Assembly: GCA_016212695.1 (NCBI GenBank)
Contig: JACREX010000221.1
Location: 1-40,635 of the forward strand
DNA from: Bacteroidia bacterium
Lineage (GTDB): Bacteria; Bacteroidota; Bacteroidia; Bacteroidales; GWF2-35-48
Reading direction: 5' to 3'
DNA: 40,635 bases
Shown: piece after piece, positions 36,211 to 40,635 of the stretch
How the letters are laid out: every line of letters begins with the position of its first letter
Numbering within the stretch: position 1 is the stretch's first letter
The notes under the pieces: generated by a model
What the model saw: only the letters and a program-made list of their open reading frames with translations
Told to the model about the DNA's origin: nothing
Database searches by the model: none
Program-made: the position numbers and the translations under genes

Positions 36211-36774
36211 GTGAAATATTTAATTGCCGGATTAGGCAACATCGGGGTAGAATACCAGAACACCCGGCACAACTCAGGTTTCATGATATTGGACGCTTTC
36301 GCAAAAGCGTCCAATATTGTTTTTACCGGCAGCCGCTATGCTTTTACCGCAGCGCTGCGGTATAAAGGCCGGACATTTTTGCTGATAAAACCAACTACAT
36401 TTATGAACCTTAGCGGAAAAGCTGTTAATTACTGGCTTCAGAAAGAAAATATCCCGGTCGGAAACATGCTTGTGGTCTGCGATGATATTGCCCTGCCATT
36501 CGGTACAATACGTCTCAGGCCCAAAGGCAGCGATGCCGGCCATAACGGTTTGAAAGATATCAGCGAAATACTGGGCCATGAAAATTATGCGCGCCTGCGT
36601 TTTGGAATAGGAAACGATTTTTATAAAGGAGGCCAGGTAGATTATGTGCTGAGCGAATGGATGCCCGGAGAAAAAAAGCTGCTGCCTGCACGTATTGATA
36701 TTGCCATTGATGCCATAAAAAGTTTTGGTACTTCGGGAATTACCTTTGCCATGAATAATTTTAACAATAGGTAA
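36211..36774 (+). CDS. pth: Peptidyl-tRNA hydrolase
   Basis: Pth releases peptides from prematurely dropped peptidyl-tRNA. The GTG start at 36211 gives the conserved MKYLIAGLGN N-terminus. Active-site residues are all present: Asn10, the catalytic His20 (NTRHNSG), Asn66 (FMNLSGK), Asp91 in the CDD motif, and Asn112 (GHNGLKD). Length (187 aa) is normal. The gene follows rplY with a five-base gap. Codons 26-36 contain a perfect 14-bp inverted repeat followed by a T-rich stretch (see 36286-36324), although the encoded DAFAK segment fits the family; the hairpin is therefore built from coding sequence rather than inserted. Confidence 0.97.
   Translation: MKYLIAGLGNIGVEYQNTRHNSGFMILDAFAKASNIVFTGSRYAFTAALRYKGRTFLLIKPTTFMNLSGKAVNYWLQKENIPVGNMLVVCDDIALPFGTIRLRPKGSDAGHNGLKDISEILGHENYARLRFGIGNDFYKGGQVDYVLSEWMPGEKKLLPARIDIAIDAIKSFGTSGITFAMNNFNNR
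36286..36324 (+). terminator. Perfect hairpin plus T-tract inside the pth coding sequence
   Basis: ATATTGGACGCTTT (36286-36299) and AAAGCGTCCAATAT (36304-36317) form a perfect 14-bp stem with a CGCA loop; G-T pairs can extend it by two to three pairs. TGTTTTT follows. It has the shape of an intrinsic terminator, only 75 bases into pth. Whether it acts as a premature terminator, an attenuator or an mRNA-stability element cannot be told from sequence. Confidence 0.5.
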
Positions 36775-36797
36775 AAAATATGATTAGTGATTTTTGA

Positions 36798-36826
36798 TGT
36801 ACGAAGTATGAAGTATGAAGTATGAA
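36798..36826. repeat. Tandem ACGAAGTATGAAGTATG phrase
   Basis: Three units of GAAGTAT (7 bases) follow TGTAC downstream of pth, at the start of a 291-base gap. It is of the same short-period intergenic kind as the other phrases in the window. Confidence 0.5.
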
Positions 36827-36840
36827 AACTGAAGCCCGCT

Positions 36841-36863
36841 CAGCGTAGTTTGCAACTACGCTG
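36841..36863. repeat. REP-like perfect hairpin
   Basis: CAGCGTAGTT (36841-36850) and AACTACGCTG (36854-36863) pair perfectly around a TGC loop. The surrounding sequence to about 36910 contains further GC-rich complementary pieces (AGCGG, CCGCT). No T-tract follows, so it looks like an extragenic palindrome rather than a terminator. Confidence 0.6.
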
Positions 36864-36929
36864 TTTGAAATAGCGGTTTACTCGCTTTGCTCGTGAGAGC
36901 GCTCCGCTTAGTTCCCGACCGCAAATAAT

Positions 36930-37076
36930 TTACCATTTTAAAAATTTCCTTGTTGCAGCAATGTCTTTCCCCTGCACTTTTACAATGTACACGCCCGATG
37001 GAAAATTCTTAACTGAAATTTTACTGTAATTGGTATTTTGCTTAATTCGTATTATTAAATTATTTTCACTCCTTCC
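36930..37076 (-). pseudogene. Remnant of a T9SS type A sorting domain (3' gene fragment)
   Basis: On the minus strand, an open frame of 48 codons ends with a TAA at 36930-36932. Its last ~30 residues read KISVKNFPSGVYIVKVQGKD then IAATRKFLKW, a textbook end of a type A T9SS C-terminal domain (compare LPAGLYLLKAETG in the adjacent gene). It has no start codon, is cut by an upstream stop, and overlaps the end of the LRR gene in a different frame. It is best read as the 3' stub of a deleted or recombined T9SS cargo gene. Confidence 0.7.
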
Positions 37077-38604
37077 TTACTCTTACAGTTGCCACACTTC
37101 TTCCTGTTTCTGCTTTTAGTAAATAAAGCCCTGCCGGTAACTTTTCCGTATTAAAAATATATTCGTTTGCCTGTGTTTTTGCCTGCATTACAGTTTTTCC
37201 CGATACGTTTATTAAACTAAGTGATGTTGGCCCGTTTATTTGCGCTCTTAATTGTACTGTAAGCGCCTGGTCAAACGGATTAGGATAAACTCCGGGCATT
37301 AAATTCGTGTTTGAAATTTCAATACTGTTTAACGAGTTTACAACGTGCAATGTGATCGGGCTGCGGTTTAAAATTAGTTGATTTCCTGGATAACCAGACC
37401 AGTTAGAAATGTACAAATTTGTAACATTGCACGTATATACACCCGAATCGCTGTGCTGTATGTTTGGTATTGCCAATAACCCATTTATTGTGCTATCTAT
37501 TAAAACACCGTTTTTATACCAGTAGTAAGTATTATGCTGCCCTGTGACCGTACTATTCAGAGTTACTGTTGTATTTACCAATACTGTTGTATCGAGCAAC
37601 GACCAAACTGAATCCTGTGGTGCTATTGGACCCTGAATACAATACGAACAACCATTTAGATATGTATTTTCGAAATCGCCAAACTGTAATTTATTCCAGC
37701 GTATATCGTAAACTCGCATATAATATAAGTAAGAATATGGTGGCAAAGGAGATTGTTCGTGAGGTATAAATGGAAGACTTGTTAAGTGATTAGAATCTGC
37801 TGTTAATTCTATGTAATTACTTGCCGGTGGAAAAAGCGACTGTGGTATTGCACCTGTAAAATTGTTATGGCTTATATCTAATGCCAGAAGCGATGGAATA
37901 TTACCAATACAGGAGGGTAATGTACCATAAAAAGCATTTTTATTAATTCGTAATTCTTGAAGTGATTGTGAAAGACATAAAGAATCGGATAAAATTCCAC
38001 CAAAAGAAGGATTTTTCATACACCAAAGTATTTCTAAAGTATCAAGTAAACCAAAATAGCCCGGCAGGTTGCCATTTACATTAGAATTACCGAAATAGAA
38101 ACCGATTAATTTATGAAGGTTTTGAAATGAGGTCGGTATTTCACCAGTAATACCTAGGTTTCCTATATTTAAAGTTTCTAAATTGCTAAGATTACCAATT
38201 TCAGAAGGAATTGTACCTGTGAAACCGCATTGACTTATTAATATCTTTTTTAAATGAGTTAAAGAGCCAAGTTCCGGCGGAATGGAGCCGGTTAAATTTG
38301 GGTTCTGACGTATATCAATTAATGTTAGTTCTGTGAGGTTTTGAATGGTGGAAGGGAGGGTACCCTGGAGAATATCATTTTGTTGGGCTCCCATCATTGT
38401 TACCCTGCCATTATTCCATGCTACATCAATTGCCGAAGTGCCATTTTGAACAAATGGCATTTGAGGATATAAACTTTGAAAATGAACAGGGTTCCAGACC
38501 ATCCACATATCCCATACTGTGGCTGAATCAACAGGATTCACCTGGGCGTTTAATTGAAAGCCCAATATCAGGCAGGAACATAAAGTAATAATAATATTTT
38601 TCAT
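37066..38604 (-). CDS. Secreted leucine-rich-repeat protein with Ig-like domain and T9SS type A sorting domain
   Basis: A signal peptide (about 1-20, ending LNAQ) is followed by plant-type LRRs (about 60-290; the pattern LxxLxxLxIxxNxLxGxIPxxLxxL, e.g. LKKILISQCGFTGTIPSEIG). An Ig-like domain (about 328-420, with TYYWYKNGVLI and DSGVYTCNV) and a type A sorting domain (about 439-512, VYPNPFDQ to VRVRKE) complete it. It should be exported by T9SS and displayed as a binding protein; the ligand is unknown. The N-terminal cap (21-60) lacks the usual GPNW motif of Bacteroidota LRR caps, which instead appears in the upstream neighbour. Start is nine bases after the upstream gene's stop, so both are one operon. 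Confidence 0.9.
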   Translation of the reverse strand: MKNIIITLCSCLILGFQLNAQVNPVDSATVWDMWMVWNPVHFQSLYPQMPFVQNGTSAIDVAWNNGRVTMMGAQQNDILQGTLPSTIQNLTELTLIDIRQNPNLTGSIPPELGSLTHLKKILISQCGFTGTIPSEIGNLSNLETLNIGNLGITGEIPTSFQNLHKLIGFYFGNSNVNGNLPGYFGLLDTLEILWCMKNPSFGGILSDSLCLSQSLQELRINKNAFYGTLPSCIGNIPSLLALDISHNNFTGAIPQSLFPPASNYIELTADSNHLTSLPFIPHEQSPLPPYSYLYYMRVYDIRWNKLQFGDFENTYLNGCSYCIQGPIAPQDSVWSLLDTTVLVNTTVTLNSTVTGQHNTYYWYKNGVLIDSTINGLLAIPNIQHSDSGVYTCNVTNLYISNWSGYPGNQLILNRSPITLHVVNSLNSIEISNTNLMPGVYPNPFDQALTVQLRAQINGPTSLSLINVSGKTVMQAKTQANEYIFNTEKLPAGLYLLKAETGRSVATVRVRKE

Positions 38605-38613
38605 ATTTTTACT

Positions 38614-40488
38614 TTATTTAATAATCACAAGTTTGCGAATATACACATTATTTTGGGTGTTTACAATAAAAATATACGTGTTTGAAAGCAAAAAAGAAAG
38701 GTCTATTTCTGTTTTAAAAGTATTGTCTGTAAAACTTTTCTTATAAACCTCGCGGCCTGTTATGTCTGTTACAGCAATTCTGTAAAACACATCGCCGGCA
38801 ACAGATGTAACCAAAACCCTTCCGTTTGTCGGGTTCGGGAACAGGCCTAACGACTGGGAATAGCTATTGCTTAATGAACCATTACTTAATAAATCATTAT
38901 TTAATGACTCATTATCCGGCTTAATTATCCTGTAATATGAGGCAGCATTTATGTCTTCAAAACGGGCCATAAAGGCATCGTTACCAGGAAGTACAGAAGT
39001 TATTGATTGATTGGCTGCCCCAACTAACTCAACTGTTTCGGTAAAACTACCCCCAACATAGTACATAGTGCGCTGGCTGTCATACACAAGCGAGGTAGCC
39101 CGCGAAGTGTTAGAATTCACATCAACCCCGGTTTGCCATACCCAGCCAAGCGAATTATCGAACTTAGTTACAAAGTGGTTGGTACTGCCATAAAGTTGTA
39201 GATATGTTAATAAAGTAGGATCAAAGCTAAAATTATCTATTCCGAAAGTACCAGCTACATAAACGCCATTACTATTAGCAACAATTTTATTGGCGGTATT
39301 ATTATTATTGCCGGATGATGGAGTAGAAATCACAGGAATTGCATCCGTAGGATTCCAGTTTATGTTAGGGAGATTTGGATAGGAAATAACTGCTGCTCGA
39401 TTTGAGTTTGGTGTTGTGTTTTCAAATCCGCAGAGATAAAGTTTACCATTGTAACTTGTCATGTCGTTTATTTCGAAATATTCTGAACCAGTACCTATTT
39501 TTTCTTCAGAACCAGAAACCTGACCGTTTGAAGCATCAATTTTTACAATATAACTTTCCTGATCTCTCATATAGGTAAAATATATGTCAGATGAGCTTAC
39601 CCATTCGGTTGCCATTCCCTGGTCGTTAGAGATACTTGACGAATAGGGAGTGGACCAGGGAACCGAGAGGCTGTTTGAAACGAGGTCGAAACGCGCCATA
39701 AAAACATCACTATGAGGGCAGCATGCTTGTGCATTGTTATTATAAATAATCCCCAAGGAAGGTGAAATATAAAGTAACCAGGTGGAGAATACCCCGGTAA
39801 TAAGTGCTGAATTTCCATTTAGCGAAAGGCCTTTTATATTAACAGCATGGATGCTAACCAAACTTACTTCTTGAGTTGTGGTGCAAAATAATGTTGCAGG
39901 GTCAAGAAAAGCAAGGAAAACACCGCCATTGCCAGCAGTCATTTCGTACCCGTTGAAAGAAGGGGTTGTAAAATCAACAGAGGTGAACTGGCCTGTAACT
40001 ACAACTTTACCGGCACTTTGAAGATATTTTATATGATAATCATAAGGACCAGGTACAGTACTGGCAATTGTGCCATATACATGTCCATTAATATAATTAC
40101 CGCAATAGTCGTATTTAGCAACAAAAATACTTATGTCAGGAGACGTAGAATAATATGTAGTGCTGCCAAGTGTAATATCACCATTAAATAATCCTATAGC
40201 ATAAATGTTGCCCTGATCATCGTAAGCCATGTCATATATTTGTTCGTCGCCGCTTGTATTTGGTATTACCACAGGCCAGTTGGAAGTTAAAATATCTTCA
40301 ATAACTGTAGCATTACCTGACCAAGTACTGACAGTGCCTGTGAGCCAATTGGAATTGTTTATCCAGTTGGGTCCGTTCATGGCATTATACATATCAACTA
40401 AGGCAAGGGAATCGCTTGTATTTACCTGCGCTTTGAGGCCGAAGAATAATAAAAAGAAAAATGTTATTAAAAAATATCGCTTACACAT
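38614..40488 (-). CDS. Secreted beta-propeller (SBBP-like) protein with LRR-type N-cap and T9SS type A sorting domain
   Basis: After the signal peptide (about 1-21), residues 24-58 read like the N-terminal cap of Bacteroidota LRR proteins (DSLALVDMYNAMNGPNWINN, then NWLTGTVSTW). Instead of LRRs, residues ~80-530 are beta-propeller-like repeats of the SBBP kind (e.g. AYDDQGNIYAIGLFNGDITL and GNDAFMARFED). A short Asn/Leu/Ser linker encoded by a 15-bp repeat (38866-38915) precedes the type A sorting domain (about 546-624, LFPNPTNG to KLVIIK). It is predicted to be an exported surface protein of unknown ligand. The propeller assignment is by pattern only. A MITE-like element lies immediately upstream. 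Confidence 0.85.
   Translation of the reverse strand: MCKRYFLITFFFLLFFGLKAQVNTSDSLALVDMYNAMNGPNWINNSNWLTGTVSTWSGNATVIEDILTSNWPVVIPNTSGDEQIYDMAYDDQGNIYAIGLFNGDITLGSTTYYSTSPDISIFVAKYDYCGNYINGHVYGTIASTVPGPYDYHIKYLQSAGKVVVTGQFTSVDFTTPSFNGYEMTAGNGGVFLAFLDPATLFCTTTQEVSLVSIHAVNIKGLSLNGNSALITGVFSTWLLYISPSLGIIYNNNAQACCPHSDVFMARFDLVSNSLSVPWSTPYSSSISNDQGMATEWVSSSDIYFTYMRDQESYIVKIDASNGQVSGSEEKIGTGSEYFEINDMTSYNGKLYLCGFENTTPNSNRAAVISYPNLPNINWNPTDAIPVISTPSSGNNNNTANKIVANSNGVYVAGTFGIDNFSFDPTLLTYLQLYGSTNHFVTKFDNSLGWVWQTGVDVNSNTSRATSLVYDSQRTMYYVGGSFTETVELVGAANQSITSVLPGNDAFMARFEDINAASYYRIIKPDNESLNNDLLSNGSLSNSYSQSLGLFPNPTNGRVLVTSVAGDVFYRIAVTDITGREVYKKSFTDNTFKTEIDLSFLLSNTYIFIVNTQNNVYIRKLVIIK
38866..38915. repeat. 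15-bp tandem repeat encoding the linker before the sorting domain
   Basis: Three 15-base units (38866, 38881, 38896) share ATTRYTTAATRAMYC and a partial fourth follows. In protein they give five-residue units (NESLN, NDLLS, NGSLS). The repeat sits exactly between the propeller and the T9SS domain. Confidence 0.65.
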
Positions 40489-40505
40489 AATTTAAAAAAT
40501 TAAAT

Positions 40506-40597
40506 ATGAGGTTGCCCAAAAATAAATATTTTTTATTATCGGCCATTGCCCCGCCCCTAAAGGGAGGACTGATTTTATACTTTTTGGACAACCTCAT
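40506..40597. mobile_element. MITE-like element with 17-bp terminal inverted repeats
   Basis: ATGAGGTTGCCCAAAAA (40506-40522) is inverted as TTTTTGGACAACCTCAT (40581-40597) with one mismatch, enclosing 58 bases with no ORF and a small CCCTAAAGGG hairpin. Size (92 bp) and termini fit a miniature inverted-repeat element; similar GGTTGTCCAAAA ends occur on Bacteroidota transposons as far as I recall. No clear target duplication was found in the AT-rich flanks. Confidence 0.55.
40517..40524 (-). promoter_or_regulatory. Possible -7 box inside the MITE-like end
   Basis: On the minus strand TATTTTTG matches TAnnTTTG and lies about 29 bases before the propeller gene's start codon. It overlaps the terminal inverted repeat. 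There is no -33 TTTG at 19-base spacing. Confidence 0.3.
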
Positions 40598-40635
40598 AAT
40601 TTAAATTACTGAACCATTATTTTATGGTATGAATA

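Noticed and set aside
36775-36930. A tRNA or small RNA gene after pth because of GC-rich hairpins
   Set aside because: No cloverleaf, CCA end or conserved T-loop could be formed; the structure is better read as extragenic palindromes.
40487-40605. ATAATTTAAA on both sides of the MITE-like element as a target-site duplication
   Set aside because: The left copy is separated from the element by nine bases and the flanks are so AT-rich that a 10-base match is weak evidence.

Overview
The window looks like a piece of a free-living or environmental Bacteroidota chromosome (AT-rich, no Shine-Dalgarno sequences, genes close to Bacteroidales/Flavobacteriia-type homologues). The diagnostic signs are type IX secretion (T9SS) C-terminal sorting domains on five proteins, SprB-repeat and PKD adhesin domains, a PorE-like OmpA protein, the Bacteroidota promoter pattern TTTG-N19-TAnnTTTG, and several short dispersed intergenic repeat phrases. 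No rRNA, tRNA, CRISPR array or intact insertion sequence was seen.

Layout. 1-2043: a K+ channel whose N-terminal half is a tandem 12-residue repeat, behind a canonical promoter. 2119-3000: folD. 3190-6576: a secreted M4 metalloprotease with PKD, CUB and Ig-like modules and a type A sorting domain, followed by a 21-bp degenerate tandem repeat and a terminator-like hairpin. 6793-7536 (minus): a GIN-domain lipoprotein. 7685-10176: mltG and a phosphohexomutase, a likely operon. 10396-21248: an ECF sigma factor, an overlapping membrane PKD protein (probable anti-sigma factor), a small secreted HMA-fold-like protein and a ~2,750-residue SprB-type adhesin. 21316-29060 (minus): gyrA, two paralogous TPR proteins, a VWA protein and an orphan transketolase C-terminal subunit. 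29386-31953: clpC, divergent from gyrA, with a good terminator. 32211-34142: a PorE-like protein. 34265-36774: prs, rplY and pth. 37066-40488 (minus): two T9SS cargo proteins with signs of domain shuffling, a remnant of a third sorting domain downstream, and a 92-bp MITE-like inverted-repeat element upstream.

How the parts fit. Housekeeping blocks (folD, mltG, gyrA/clpC, prs-rplY-pth) alternate with cell-surface genes that depend on T9SS. The most system-like locus is 10.4-21.2 kb: a sigma factor, a transmembrane partner whose periplasmic part carries two PKD domains and a type-B sorting-like domain, and a giant adhesin. A plausible but unproven reading is a surface-state-sensing switch controlling an adhesin. 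Other points worth checking are strict cysteine covariation among the 24 SprB repeats, a perfect 14-bp hairpin plus U-tract inside the pth coding sequence, the 12-residue repeat channel, and the sorting-domain remnant.
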